Below are positions 18,552 to 27,453 of a stretch of 64,000 nucleotides of DNA, in pieces. The position numbers were made by a program, and so were the translations under genes. Every line of letters begins with the position of its first letter. Within the stretch, counting starts at the first letter, position 1. Source of the stretch: Pseudomonas pseudonitroreducens (GTDB taxonomy: Bacteria > Pseudomonadota > Gammaproteobacteria > Pseudomonadales > Pseudomonadaceae); NCBI RefSeq assembly GCF_021603645.1, contig NZ_BQHJ01000015.1, forward strand, positions 62,001-126,000, written 5' to 3'. The notes beneath the pieces are model-generated. The model was not told where the DNA came from. It saw nothing but the letters and a program-made list of their open reading frames with translations, and did no database searches.

Positions 18552-18581
18552 ATTCTAGAGAGAAGGCTGTTCCACTAGAAT
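18552..18581. promoter_or_regulatory. Inverted repeat in divergent eamA/lysR promoter
   Basis: ATTCTAG-N16-CTAGAAT, perfect 7-bp arms, midway between the EamA start (18518) and the LysR start (18624). Candidate regulator binding site. Confidence 0.45.
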
Positions 18582-18623
18582 CGCATCTTGGCGAACATTG
18601 CTTTCGTTTTTGGAGAACGCTCA

Positions 18624-19523
18624 ATGCACTTTGATCTTGCCGACCTGCGCCTGATCGCCGCCATCGCCAGCAGCGGCAGCCTGAGCAAGGCGGCGGCCTC
18701 GGTGCCGGTAGCGGTGTCGGCGGCGAGCAACCGCCTGCGCCTGTTCGAGGAGCGCTGCGGGCTCTCGCTGTTTGTCCGGCATAGCGACGGCATGACTCTC
18801 ACGCCCAGCGGCCGCCTGGTGCTGGAGGCCAGCCAGCGGGTGCTGAAGGAGGCGCGTCAGCTCAGGGACACTCTGCAGGAGCTCAGCGGCGAACGGCGCA
18901 TCACCTTGCGCCTGGCGGCCTCGACTGTCGCCAACAGCACCTTCCTGCCGACTGCGCTGGGCCCTTTCCTGGCCGATTACCCGGAAGTCGACCTGCAACT
19001 GACTGAGCAGAACAGCAAGGACGTACTGCGTGCGGTGCAGGACGGGGAGATCGACATCGGTGTCTACGACGGCAACCTGCCCACCGCCGGCCTGCTGTCG
19101 CTGCCGTTCCGCAACGACAAGCTGGTGCTGCTGGTGCCGCAGGATCACCCGCTGGCCAGCCAGCACCTGCCCAGCCTGCGCGATGCGCTGAGCTTCGCCT
19201 TTGTCTGCCTGCCCGCCGAACGCGCCATGCAGCGTTTCGTCGAGGCGATGGCAGTGCGCAACGCGCTGCCGCTCAGGGTCCGTGTGCGGGCACCGAGCTT
19301 CGATGCGATTGCCCAGCTGGTCGCCCAGCGGGTCGGCGTGGCGATGCTGCCGGAGGCCGCTGCGACACGCCTGGCACAGGAGCTGCCGGTGGCGGTGGTG
19401 GCGCTGGAAGATGCCTGGGCGACCCGCGAATTGCGCATCTGCGTCAGCGATTGGGATGCACTGTCCTCCCACGCCCGGCAACTGCTGAGCTACCTGATGA
19501 ACGAGGGCGCCACCGCCCGCTAG
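18624..19523 (+). CDS. LysR family transcriptional regulator
   Basis: 299 residues from ATG 18624, with GGAG at 18612-18615. N-terminal HTH (LADLRLIAAIASSGSLSKAA ... VSAASNRLRLFEERCGLSLF) and LysR substrate-binding domain (RITLRLAASTVANSTFLP). Divergent from the EamA exporter gene, which suggests it controls that gene. Confidence 0.92.
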   Translation: MHFDLADLRLIAAIASSGSLSKAAASVPVAVSAASNRLRLFEERCGLSLFVRHSDGMTLTPSGRLVLEASQRVLKEARQLRDTLQELSGERRITLRLAASTVANSTFLPTALGPFLADYPEVDLQLTEQNSKDVLRAVQDGEIDIGVYDGNLPTAGLLSLPFRNDKLVLLVPQDHPLASQHLPSLRDALSFAFVCLPAERAMQRFVEAMAVRNALPLRVRVRAPSFDAIAQLVAQRVGVAMLPEAAATRLAQELPVAVVALEDAWATRELRICVSDWDALSSHARQLLSYLMNEGATAR

Positions 19524-19551
19524 GGAAGGGCGCCAGGCCGGCCGCACGGGG

Positions 19552-20022
19552 TCAGGCGGTGGTGTTTACCGCGGTTCCGCTGGTGCTGTTGCCGGAATCG
19601 CTGAGTGCTTCGGAATAGGCCGCGGTGGCCGCCGCTACCGCCGCTGCCGCGGACGACACACGCGCCTGCGCGGCCTGTGCCGCGACCTGCTGGGCCTGCT
19701 TCTGTTCTTCTGTCTGGCCGGCACCGCCCTGGGTGGCCTTGGCGGCCGCCTTCTCGGCCTCCTGCAGTTCCTTCTGCGCCTGCTCCAGGGCCAGCTTGAG
19801 CTTCTCCAGGGTGCTGTCGGAACTGCTCTCCGAACTGCCGCTGGCCGTGGCGCCGGCGCCACCGGAAGCGCCCTGCGCGGATGCGCTCGGGGAAGCCTGG
19901 GTGCTGCTGGTGGCGTCGCTGGTGGTGCTGTCTTCGCCGTTCGCCGTGGAGTTGCTGGAGGCGGCTCCGGCGGTGGCCGGATAGCGAATGCTGGTGGTGC
20001 TGACGGTGCCGATGCTGGTCAT
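19552..20022 (-). CDS. Ser/Ala/Thr-rich protein with coiled-coil segment, unknown function
   Basis: 156 residues. Residues 1-68 are low complexity (Ser, Thr, Ala, Gly). Residues ~70-125 form a predicted coiled coil (LEKLKLALEQAQKELQEAE ... EEQKQAQQVAAQ), and the tail is Ala/Ser-rich. No signal peptide or cysteine. GGAAG precedes the ATG. Looks like a disordered, possibly secreted or surface-associated protein. No family recognised. Confidence 0.6.
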   Translation of the reverse strand: MTSIGTVSTTSIRYPATAGAASSNSTANGEDSTTSDATSSTQASPSASAQGASGGAGATASGSSESSSDSTLEKLKLALEQAQKELQEAEKAAAKATQGGAGQTEEQKQAQQVAAQAAQARVSSAAAAVAAATAAYSEALSDSGNSTSGTAVNTTA

Positions 20023-20142
20023 GGATATCTTCCGCTGAGGGTGGATATCCGCTGTGGCGGCCGTCGCACGAGGAAATTTAGCGCGGTTTGTTATCGACTT
20101 GGTATCAACCCTGGTACGTTCGGCTCCAGCCCGGCGCGGGCG

Positions 20143-20661
20143 TCAGTTCAGTTCGACCAGGCGCGGCGTCTGCGCGCCTTGCAGGGACAGGTGGATCACG
20201 CCGGCACGGCTGGGGAAGTTCGGTGAGTCGTCGTCGCTGTTCTGCATGACGGGAATATCGATCAGGGTGCGCTGCTGCGTTGCTTCGCCGACTAGCCTGG
20301 CGTCCAGTTTCTCGATCGAGCGCCAGCCACCGCCACCAATCTGCATCGCGTCCAGCAGGCTGAAGTGCTCCTGGCCTTCCTCGTCCGGGGTGGAAGAGAA
20401 GACCGCGAGGTACTGGTTGTAGTTGTTGCCCATGTCGAAGCCTTCGATGGTGAAGACTGCCAGGGTGAGTTCGGTGCCCTTGCCGATCTTCAGCGTCTGC
20501 ACGCGAGTGGCTGCGGGGTAGCCGATGGCGAAGCTGTCCTTGTACAGCTCCACCAGGCGGCCGACCTGCTCCTCCAGCGGCCTGGGGATGGCCGGCTGCT
20601 CGGCGGCGTGGGCGAGGGTGCAGGCCAGCAGCAGGCTGGCGGATAGCAGACGCAGTGTCAT
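20143..20661 (-). CDS. Exported protein of unknown function
   Basis: 172 residues with a signal peptide ending LACTLAHAAEQ. The mature part contains ELTLAVFTIEGFDMGNNYNQ and FSLLDAMQIGGGGWRSIE segments. No cysteines in the mature part and no known motif. First of a run of co-directional exported-protein genes (20.1-22.1 kb). Confidence 0.7.
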   Translation of the reverse strand: MTLRLLSASLLLACTLAHAAEQPAIPRPLEEQVGRLVELYKDSFAIGYPAATRVQTLKIGKGTELTLAVFTIEGFDMGNNYNQYLAVFSSTPDEEGQEHFSLLDAMQIGGGGWRSIEKLDARLVGEATQQRTLIDIPVMQNSDDDSPNFPSRAGVIHLSLQGAQTPRLVELN

Positions 20662-20718
20662 GGGGGGAAATCCAGGCAGTGCTCCGGTCAGCAGCGGTGG
20701 ATGCTGACCTTCGCGGTA

Positions 20719-21039
20719 TTACGGCTTGAGGCCGGGCACGCTGTTCTTCGGCACCCAGTCACCGACTGCCGAACAGGAGTAGGTGTTGGAGTAGTCGTAG
20801 TAGCGCTCCAGCGGCGTGTTGCTCTCGTAGGTGCCGCACTGGTAGACCGACGTGCCTTTCTGCAGGATCAGGAAGTGAACCTGCGTGACCCGCCCCGGGG
20901 CCACGTAGGCCGCCTTCACCTCATAGCCGCCGCGCAGCAGCTCCGTCACCTTCACCTCTTCGGCAGACGCCGGCGAGGCGATGGCCAGGAGGCCGAGCAG
21001 CACAACGGCGGCTTGCGCCAGGTAGTTCATGGTTGGCAT
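20719..21039 (-). CDS. Small exported protein with paired cysteines, unknown function
   Basis: 106 residues. Signal peptide through LAIASPASAEE. The mature part has two cysteines (QCGTYES and YSCSAVGDW), probably disulphide-bonded, and is rich in Tyr and Val. The start at 21039 is favoured by GGAG about 10 nt upstream; ATG 21030 is in frame. Separated from the next gene by only 34 bp. No family recognised. Confidence 0.7.
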   Translation of the reverse strand: MPTMNYLAQAAVVLLGLLAIASPASAEEVKVTELLRGGYEVKAAYVAPGRVTQVHFLILQKGTSVYQCGTYESNTPLERYYDYSNTYSCSAVGDWVPKNSVPGLKP

Positions 21040-21073
21040 GGTTTCGCTTTCTCCTTGATGGCGATGCCTGGCC

Positions 21074-21469
21074 TCAGGCTTCCGGTTTCAGCGGAATGCC
21101 GCCGCAATTGCCGCGGGTCAGCAGGTAGTCCACTTGCCGGGCGCGGTTGATCGCGACGCGGATTTCGCAGCTGGCCGAGTGGACCACGTCGCCCCAGTAC
21201 TCGGTATGCACCAGTTGGCCATTCTGCGGGCCGGTGTAGGTGCCGAGCGCTTCACGGGAGACGTAGGAGGTGTCGCGGCGATAGATCAGCACGACCCAGT
21301 CGTTCTCCGGCGCCAGGCCGATGTCGCTGGGCGCGCCGAAGTGGTCGATGGCGTCGCCGGCCGGGCGGCCCTTCCAGTAGCTGCGGGCCTGCGCCTCGGG
21401 CAGGGTGGGGATGGCGGAGCAGCCGCCGAGCAGGATGGCAATCATCCCCAGTGCGAGTAACCCTTTCAT
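21074..21469 (-). CDS. Small lipoprotein of unknown function
   Basis: 131 residues from ATG 21469. Lipobox LLGGC at ~13-17. The mature domain (WKGRPAGDAIDHFGAPSDIG ... VVLIYRRDTSYVSREA) resembles the SmpA/BamE-like small lipoproteins in which a GxP loop follows a helix. The ATG overlaps the upstream stop (ATGA), so it is coupled to the gene before it. The true start is internal to a longer frame without coding character. Confidence 0.72.
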   Translation of the reverse strand: MKGLLALGMIAILLGGCSAIPTLPEAQARSYWKGRPAGDAIDHFGAPSDIGLAPENDWVVLIYRRDTSYVSREALGTYTGPQNGQLVHTEYWGDVVHSASCEIRVAINRARQVDYLLTRGNCGGIPLKPEA

Positions 21470-22053
21470 TGCACGCCCTCCTTGGCCGGTGCGTTCTTGA
21501 CGGGCATCTGTTCGAAGCCCTTGTCGACCATTTCCAGGATCAGGTTCTTGGCGTGCTCGCGGTTGCGCAACTGGAACAGGCCGGGAGCGGCCGAAACCAA
21601 CTGCGCAGTGGGCATCTTGCCCAGCGGATACATCTTCTGCTCCACGTGGGCGTCCGGCTTGCAGAGGAAGTCGCGGCTCTGGGCGATCCACGCCTCAGGC
21701 TTCTTCTGCCACTCCTTGGAGACCTTCTTCGGGCGGATGTCGTTGTAGAACTTGTCGTAGTTCTGCGCGCCGTTGAGGCGCACGCGGTTCTTCGCGCAGT
21801 CGACCTCGACGTCATAGGCGGTAAAGGTCGGCTTGGCGCCTTCCTCGTAGAACTGATAGACGCCCAGCGAGCGCACACCGTTCTTGCGGTCATAGATGTT
21901 GGCGGGGTCGCCATCGATGACGAAGATTTCGTTCTTGTAGAGGCTGCCCTGCTGGTGAATCAGCCAGAAGTCGCCAGAGGGACCTTCCGCTTGCGCGGCG
22001 AGAGGGCTGCAAAGCAGCATGGCAGGCAGCCAGGGCCTGAGAGGCTTGAACAT
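21466..22053 (-). CDS. Exported protein of unknown function
   Basis: 195 residues from ATG 22053, with AAAGGAATG upstream. Signal peptide ends LLCSPLAAQAEG. The mature protein has two cysteines (VDCAKNR and DFLCKPD) and the pattern of a surface-adhesin-E-like domain (KNEIFVIDGDPANIYDRKNG, YDVEVDCAKNRVRL), seen in other small exported proteins; that assignment is tentative. Heads a coupled pair with the lipoprotein. Confidence 0.72.
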   Translation of the reverse strand: MFKPLRPWLPAMLLCSPLAAQAEGPSGDFWLIHQQGSLYKNEIFVIDGDPANIYDRKNGVRSLGVYQFYEEGAKPTFTAYDVEVDCAKNRVRLNGAQNYDKFYNDIRPKKVSKEWQKKPEAWIAQSRDFLCKPDAHVEQKMYPLGKMPTAQLVSAAPGLFQLRNREHAKNLILEMVDKGFEQMPVKNAPAKEGVQ

Positions 22054-22809
22054 AACGGGACATTCCTTTGCCGTTGTGATCGCCAGGGCGCAGCGCACCC
22101 CGGCGAAAGAAGGGTAGGAATCTAGTGACGCGGGGAGGGACGGTCAACCTGGGTGTCTGAATTCTGTGACGAGCGGCAGCGAACTTTCCTGGTCGACAAG
22201 GCACCAGATTGTGTAGGCCGAGCCACTCCACCAGCGGCCATCAGCGGGCGAGTGCCGCTGCAGTTTCGCCGCGCGGCGCAGGCCATGCCTGAACGCCTCC
22301 TACCTGTCTCTCAATCCGTTCTGATCGCTTCCTGAACAGAAAGTCAGCTTGCACATCGCGATTGGTTATCTAGGCTCTCCTGCACAGTCGTCGATCCTGT
22401 ACGGGAAAGTCAGCAGTCGTCTCCAGAGAGCATTCGGAGCCTGGGTTCGCCACTCACTTGCGTGTGTGGCGGTGGGTAAACGAATGGGCAGGGAGCGCTG
22501 GATGAGTTCAGTCGATGGCCAAGCCGGACACGCCGCAGCCTCGTTGACTGGTGGGCTTTCCCTGGCCGGCGAGGCGGGCCAAGGGGAAACCGGCCCCGGC
22601 TCGACCGGGCGTCAACTCGCCGGTGGTTCCTGGCGATCTGCGTTTCCCAGGCGGCAACTCCAGCGCCGTTGCACTGCACGCCTTTCCGCCACCCACCACT
22701 ACATCACCCTGCACCTCATCGACAGGGGCGCGAGCTGCGCTCCGGATAGCGTGCGGCAGAAAGATTTCGGCCCCGAAACCGAGCGGAAAAATCCACAAGG
22801 AGCAACTCG
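22054..22809. other. Long intergenic region with no recognised gene
   Basis: 756 bp between divergent genes. Frames of up to 154 codons exist on the plus strand but lack family resemblance, a good RBS and coding-type codon use. The lipoprotein promoter must lie at the right end. Nothing else recognised. Confidence 0.5.
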
Positions 22810-23478
22810 ATGAACTGGAAGACGATGGCGTTACCGCTGTGCCTGGCGACATTGACGCTGGCCGGGTGCGCGAGCAAATACGTGGCGCCCGAGGAGTATT
22901 CCGGGTTCCTGAAGAACTACAAGGCACTCAAGGAAGAGACGTCACCGTCGGGCGCCCCGGTGATGCGCTGGATCAAACCGGGCGTGGACGTGAACAGCTT
23001 CACCAGCGTCTATGTCGAGCGCAGCCAGCTCTACCCGCAGCCGCAGCCGACCGAGAAGATTCCGCAGAAGACCCTGCAAGGCATCACGGACTACTACGAC
23101 CAGGTGCTCCAGACCCAATTCTCCAAGGCTCTGCCGCTGGCCAACGGCCCCGGGCCGAACGTCCTGGTGGTTCGTCCGGCGATCACCGCCGTCAGCGCCT
23201 CGACCAAGGGCCTGCAGCCGTATGAAGTGATTCCCATCGCCCTGATCGCTGCTGGCGTCAGCACCGCCACCGGCATCCGTGACCAGGACACCAGCCTCGC
23301 CACCGAAGCGGCCTTCCTCGACGGCGGCAGCGGCGAGGTGGTGGCGCAGGTCGTGCGCAAGGGGGCTGGTGCCGAGCTGGAGAACTCTTCCCAGGTCATG
23401 ACCGCCAACGACGCCAAGGCCGTTCTCGATGGCTGGGCACGGGACATGGTCAAGTCCTACGAGCAACTGAAGAAGTAA
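22810..23478 (+). CDS. DUF3313 family lipoprotein
   Basis: 222 residues with a lipoprotein signal (ATLTLAGCAS, lipobox Cys ~20). The body matches DUF3313 (YSGFLKNYKAL near the start, WIKPGVDVNSFTSVYVE, a central LVVRPAITAVSASTKGLQ and a glycine/alanine-rich segment before EVVAQVVRKGAG). AAGGAGCAACTCG precedes the ATG. Likely anchored in the envelope; function unknown. Confidence 0.85.
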   Translation: MNWKTMALPLCLATLTLAGCASKYVAPEEYSGFLKNYKALKEETSPSGAPVMRWIKPGVDVNSFTSVYVERSQLYPQPQPTEKIPQKTLQGITDYYDQVLQTQFSKALPLANGPGPNVLVVRPAITAVSASTKGLQPYEVIPIALIAAGVSTATGIRDQDTSLATEAAFLDGGSGEVVAQVVRKGAGAELENSSQVMTANDAKAVLDGWARDMVKSYEQLKK

Positions 23479-23602
23479 GCCTTGGTGCGAAAGGGGCGGC
23501 CAGGAGCGCGCTCCTGGCCGGACTGAACACAGCAAACATCACAACAACACTGCTGGCAGTTGCCTCGAAGGGTACAGCGCTTCAAGCAAGAAGGAGCTTG
23601 AG

Positions 23603-25624
23603 ATGAAACTGATCGCGCAATCTTCGAACCCTCTGGATGGCCAGGGCACTGCCAGGCTGTGGAAATTCAGCTCGTCGTTCCTGTTGGCCGCGGCCATCTC
23701 CATGACCACCCAGGCCTGGGCCGCCGAAGCGCCCAAGCCGGCCACCGATGCCACCAAGGCAGCCAACGACGCACTGCTGCAGGAGCTGCCGTTCAACGAC
23801 AAGACCTCGTTCGAACTGGCCCACAAGGGCTTCATCGCGCCGCTGCCCGCCGAGCCGATCAAGGGTGAGAAAGGCAACCTGATCTGGGACCCGGCCAAGT
23901 ACAACTTCATCAAGGAAGGTGAAGCCGCGCCGGCCACCACCAACCCCAGCCTGTGGCGGCAATCGCAGCTGATCAACATCTCCGGCTTGTTCCAGGTCAC
24001 CGACGGCATCTACCAGGTGCGCAACTACGACCTGTCGAACATGACCATCGTCGAAGGCAAGAGCGGCATCACCATCTTCGACCCGCTGATCTCCGCCGAG
24101 ACCGCCAAGGCGGCGCTCGACCTCTATTACGCGCACCGGCCGAAGAAACCGGTGGTCGCGGTGATCTACACCCACAGCCACGTCGACCACTACGGCGGCG
24201 TGCGCGGCGTGGTCGACGAGAAGGACGTGAAGGCCGGCAAGGTGAAGATCTACGCGCCGCTGGGCTTCCTCGAACACGCCGTGGCGGAGAACGTCATGGC
24301 CGGCACCGCGATGAGCCGCCGCGCCAGCTACATGTACGGCAACCTGCTGCCGCCCAGCGAAACCGGCCAGCTCGGCGCCGGCCTGGGCACCACGACTTCC
24401 GCCGGCACCGTGACCCTGATCCCGCCCACCGACATCATCTCCAAGACCGGCGAGAAACGCGTCATCGACGGCCTTACCTACGAGTTCCTCTACGCGCCGG
24501 GCAGCGAGGCGCCGGCCGAGATGATGTACTACATCAAGGAGAAGAAGGCGCTCAACACCGCCGAGGACTCCACCCACACCCTGCACAACACCTACTCGCT
24601 GCGCGGCGCGAAGATCCGCGAGCCGCTGCCCTGGTCGAAGTACCTCAACGAGGCGCTGAAGATGTGGGGCGACGATGTGCAGGTGATGTACGCCATGCAC
24701 CACTGGCCGATCTGGGGCAACAAGGAGGTCCGCGACCAGCTCTCCTCGCAGCGCGACATGTACCGCTACATCAACGACGAGACCCTGCGCCTGGCCAACA
24801 AGGGCCTGACCATGACCGAGATCGCCGAGCAGGTGAAACTGCCCAAGGGCATCGCCGATCGCTTCTCCAACCGTGGCTACTACGGCTCGCTGAACCACAA
24901 CGTCAAGGCCACCTATGTGCTCTACCTGGGCTGGTTCATCGGCAACCCGGCGACCCTGTGGGAACTGCCGCCCGAAGAGGAAGCCAAGCGCTACGTCGAC
25001 ATGATGGGCGGCGCAGACGCCGTGCTGAAGAAGGCCAAGGAGTACTACGACAAGGGTGACTTCCGCTGGGTGGCCGAGGTGGTCAACCACGTGGTCTTCG
25101 CCGACCCGAACAACCAGGCGGCGAAGAACCTGCAAGCCGATGCGCTGGAACAGCTCGGCTACCAGGCCGAGAGCGGCCCGTGGCGCAACTTCTACCTCAC
25201 CGGCGCGCAGGAACTGCGCAACGGCGTGCAGAAGCTGCCGACCCCGGACACCGCCAGCCCCGACACCGTCAAGGCGATGGACCTGGACCTGTTCTTCGAC
25301 TACCTGGCCATGCGCCTGAAAGGGCCTGAAGTCGCCGACAAGCACATCACCCTCAACTTCGACTTCACCGACCTGAAGCAGAAGTACAGCCTGGAGATGG
25401 TCAACGGCGTGCTCAACCACACCGAAGGCGCGCAGGCGAAGGATGCCGACGCCACCATCACCCTGACCCGCGACACCCTGAACAAGCTGATGCTCAAGCA
25501 GACCACGCTGAAGGATGCGGAAGGCTCGGGCGAGATCAAGGTGCAGGGCGACGCGGGCAAGCTCGACGAGCTGATGAGCTACATGGACAACTTCGACTTC
25601 TGGTTCAACATCGTGACGCCCTGA
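23603..25624 (+). CDS. sdsA: Secreted alkyl sulfatase, SdsA1 type (metallo-beta-lactamase fold)
   Basis: 673 residues with a long signal region ending TTQAWAAE. The metallo-beta-lactamase zinc motif is THSHVDHYGG (His191, His193, Asp195, His196). Central alpha-helical alkyl-sulfatase dimerisation domain (~400-520) and C-terminal SCP2-like domain (ITLNFDFTDLKQKYSLEM ... YMDNFDFWF). Matches the SDS-hydrolysing SdsA1 family in order and length. Hydrolyses primary alkyl sulfates to alcohol and sulfate, probably in the periplasm. AAGGAG upstream of the ATG; strong terminator downstream. Confidence 0.95.
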   Translation: MKLIAQSSNPLDGQGTARLWKFSSSFLLAAAISMTTQAWAAEAPKPATDATKAANDALLQELPFNDKTSFELAHKGFIAPLPAEPIKGEKGNLIWDPAKYNFIKEGEAAPATTNPSLWRQSQLINISGLFQVTDGIYQVRNYDLSNMTIVEGKSGITIFDPLISAETAKAALDLYYAHRPKKPVVAVIYTHSHVDHYGGVRGVVDEKDVKAGKVKIYAPLGFLEHAVAENVMAGTAMSRRASYMYGNLLPPSETGQLGAGLGTTTSAGTVTLIPPTDIISKTGEKRVIDGLTYEFLYAPGSEAPAEMMYYIKEKKALNTAEDSTHTLHNTYSLRGAKIREPLPWSKYLNEALKMWGDDVQVMYAMHHWPIWGNKEVRDQLSSQRDMYRYINDETLRLANKGLTMTEIAEQVKLPKGIADRFSNRGYYGSLNHNVKATYVLYLGWFIGNPATLWELPPEEEAKRYVDMMGGADAVLKKAKEYYDKGDFRWVAEVVNHVVFADPNNQAAKNLQADALEQLGYQAESGPWRNFYLTGAQELRNGVQKLPTPDTASPDTVKAMDLDLFFDYLAMRLKGPEVADKHITLNFDFTDLKQKYSLEMVNGVLNHTEGAQAKDADATITLTRDTLNKLMLKQTTLKDAEGSGEIKVQGDAGKLDELMSYMDNFDFWFNIVTP

Positions 25625-25653
25625 CGCTCCCTCCGAAGCCTGAAGGGTTCAAC

Positions 25654-25695
25654 GGCAAGCCATCCGCGACGGCGGATGGCTTGCCGGCTTTTTCA
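25654..25695 (+). terminator. Rho-independent terminator after sdsA
   Basis: GGCAAGCCATCCGC-GACG-GCGGATGGCTTGCC, a perfect 14-bp stem, followed by GGCTTTTT. Confidence 0.9.
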
Positions 25696-25903
25696 GCGGG
25701 GCGGCCAGTGGCATGGCCGCCATTCGCGGACGGTGCTCCCGCAGTCCGGCAAGTCGGACCCGAACCCTGGGCAGGTCGACGCGGCGCCGGGTAACTGGCG
25801 CACCATCGGTTGTTGCCGTGCGCAGCCGCCCATCGAGCCCGGACGGCCACTCAACGAATGCAGCCAGCGACGGCCGGGTAGCGTGATGCGGCCAGGAGGA
25901 AGC

Positions 25904-26524
25904 ATGCTCAAGTTCATCAAGACAACCATTGCCGGTGGCTTGCTGCTGATCCTGCCCCTGGTCCTCGTGGTCATCCTCATCGAGAAGGCAATCCACCTGC
26001 TCAGCGGTCCGCTGCAGAAGGTGCTGCCGTTGTTCGACGGTTTCGGCGTGGCGGCGGCGACCTCCGTCACCCTGGCCGCTGTCCTGGCGCTGGCCGCCCT
26101 GTGCTTTGTTGCCGGCCTGCTGGCGCGGACCCGACTGGCATCGAAGGGGCTGCAGACGCTGGAGGATCGCCTGCTCGGCAACCTTCCTGGGTATCAGCTG
26201 CTCAAGGATGCCACCGCCCGTTTTGCCGGGCTGGAGCAGATCGAAGGTGCGCGCGTCGGTATGGTCAGCGAGGGCGGTGGCTTCCGCCTCGGGCTGATTC
26301 TCGAAACCCAGGGCGACTGGGTGCTGCTCTATCTTCCCGACGGCGGCCCCGCAGGAGGCACCGCCGGTGAGGTGCGGGCCCTGCCGGCGACGGAAGTCAT
26401 GCTCACAGAGATTCCCTGGCTGTCCCTGCTGGCCTGCCTGCGGCGAGGTGGCAGAGGTACCCTGGAACTGGCGGCCCGCCACCTGGATGTCAGTGCCCTG
26501 AGAAATCCACCAGCGGCCGACTGA
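25904..26524 (+). CDS. DUF502 family membrane protein
   Basis: 206 residues from ATG 25904 behind a perfect AGGAGGA. Two N-terminal transmembrane helices (IAGGLLLILPLVLVVILI and SVTLAAVLALAALCFVAGLL) are followed by a soluble domain (LGNLPGYQLLKDATARF, GLILETQGDWVLLYLPDG). This is the DUF502 layout. Function unknown; a longer upstream frame is disfavoured by the RBS. Confidence 0.85.
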   Translation: MLKFIKTTIAGGLLLILPLVLVVILIEKAIHLLSGPLQKVLPLFDGFGVAAATSVTLAAVLALAALCFVAGLLARTRLASKGLQTLEDRLLGNLPGYQLLKDATARFAGLEQIEGARVGMVSEGGGFRLGLILETQGDWVLLYLPDGGPAGGTAGEVRALPATEVMLTEIPWLSLLACLRRGGRGTLELAARHLDVSALRNPPAAD

Positions 26525-26554
26525 TTGGCCGCAGCCGGCGCCCGGGATTCGACC

Positions 26555-26577
26555 AGGCCCGCCCGGCAGCGGGCCTT
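26555..26577. terminator. Convergent hairpin terminator
   Basis: AGGCCCGC-CCGGCA-GCGGGCCT between DUF502 (+) and the glycine-zipper gene (-). Confidence 0.6.
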
Positions 26578-26596
26578 CCGGCGGCGATGCAAGCCG

Positions 26597-27007
26597 TCAG
26601 TGATGCTTGTGCTTGTGCTTGTGCTTGTGGTTGCCATGCCCACCATGATCGTCGGCCAGGCTGTTGCCAACCGCGCTGCCCGCAGCGCCCCCGAGGCCCG
26701 CGCCGACCGCGCCGCCGGTGGAACCACCGAGATTGTTGCCGATCACCTGTCCGCCGGCTGCCCCGAGGCCGCCGCCGATTGCCGCTTCCGTCTTCTTGCC
26801 GTTCTTCGCCGACATGGCCCCGCCGGCCGCGCCGTCGACACCCGCACCGATCGCTGCGCCAGTGCTGCCGCCGACGGCATTACCGACAACGCTGCCCAGT
26901 GCGCCGCCCAGCCCGCCACCGACGGCGGTGCTGGCCGTTTCGCCAGCCATGACGCCTTGCGACGCCAGGATAGTGAGCGCAAGCGCGGAGAGTGACTTTC
27001 GCATCAT
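26597..27007 (-). CDS. Glycine-zipper protein with His/Lys repeat tail
   Basis: 136 residues. Signal peptide (SLSALALTILASQGVMAG) followed by ~95 residues of repeated small-residue blocks (GGxxGGAxGxxxGN, GAAIGAGVDGAAGGA) typical of glycine-zipper envelope or amyloid-like proteins, then a tail DDHGGHGNHKHKHKHKHH. The alternating His-Lys tail is unusual and could bind metal or nucleic acid. ATG 27004 is an equally possible start. Function unknown. Confidence 0.75.
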   Translation of the reverse strand: MMRKSLSALALTILASQGVMAGETASTAVGGGLGGALGSVVGNAVGGSTGAAIGAGVDGAAGGAMSAKNGKKTEAAIGGGLGAAGGQVIGNNLGGSTGGAVGAGLGGAAGSAVGNSLADDHGGHGNHKHKHKHKHH

Positions 27008-27453
27008 TCGTTCCTCAAACTGTATACAAGAGACCCAGTCTGTAGGATGCGGAAATGACCGACAAACCGACCTCCAGGCTTCATCGACCTGGGTCAATGA
27101 AACTGTCCTGAATGCTTCCGCCCATCGCTTCGTTGTGTGCCCTCACGGCAGCGATTCCGGCGCAGGCCGATCGGCCGACGAGGGCTCCGCGGCGGGAGGC
27201 GCGCCTTCTGCTCAAGCACCGCCGCGCGAACATGCGCGTCTGCACGCCATGCCTGCGGCCCTCGTGCGGGCCTTGTATCCCACTGTATCTGCCGAGCGCC
27301 GAGACACGTGGCGAGATGACCACGGCGCTTTTCGACACGCTGCAGATACTCCGCGAGTCCTCAATGAGCTCCAACAGTTCAGCGGACATGGCAGGAACCC
27401 AAGGTTCCCCAGTGCGTTGAACTGCCCCCTTTGGACCCTTGAGGATCGATGCC
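27008..27453. other. Intergenic region with no recognised gene
   Basis: 446 bp between divergent genes. A 102-codon frame (27112-27420) has arginine/cysteine-rich content typical of an antisense shadow and no RBS. Nothing else recognised. Confidence 0.5.

Noticed and set aside
22349-22813. 154-codon frame upstream of the DUF3313 lipoprotein
   Set aside because: No family resemblance, no RBS, irregular codon use, and overlaps the true lipoprotein start.
27112-27420. 102-codon plus-strand frame before the small repeat protein
   Set aside because: Cys/Arg-rich composition and no RBS; reads as random GC-rich sequence.
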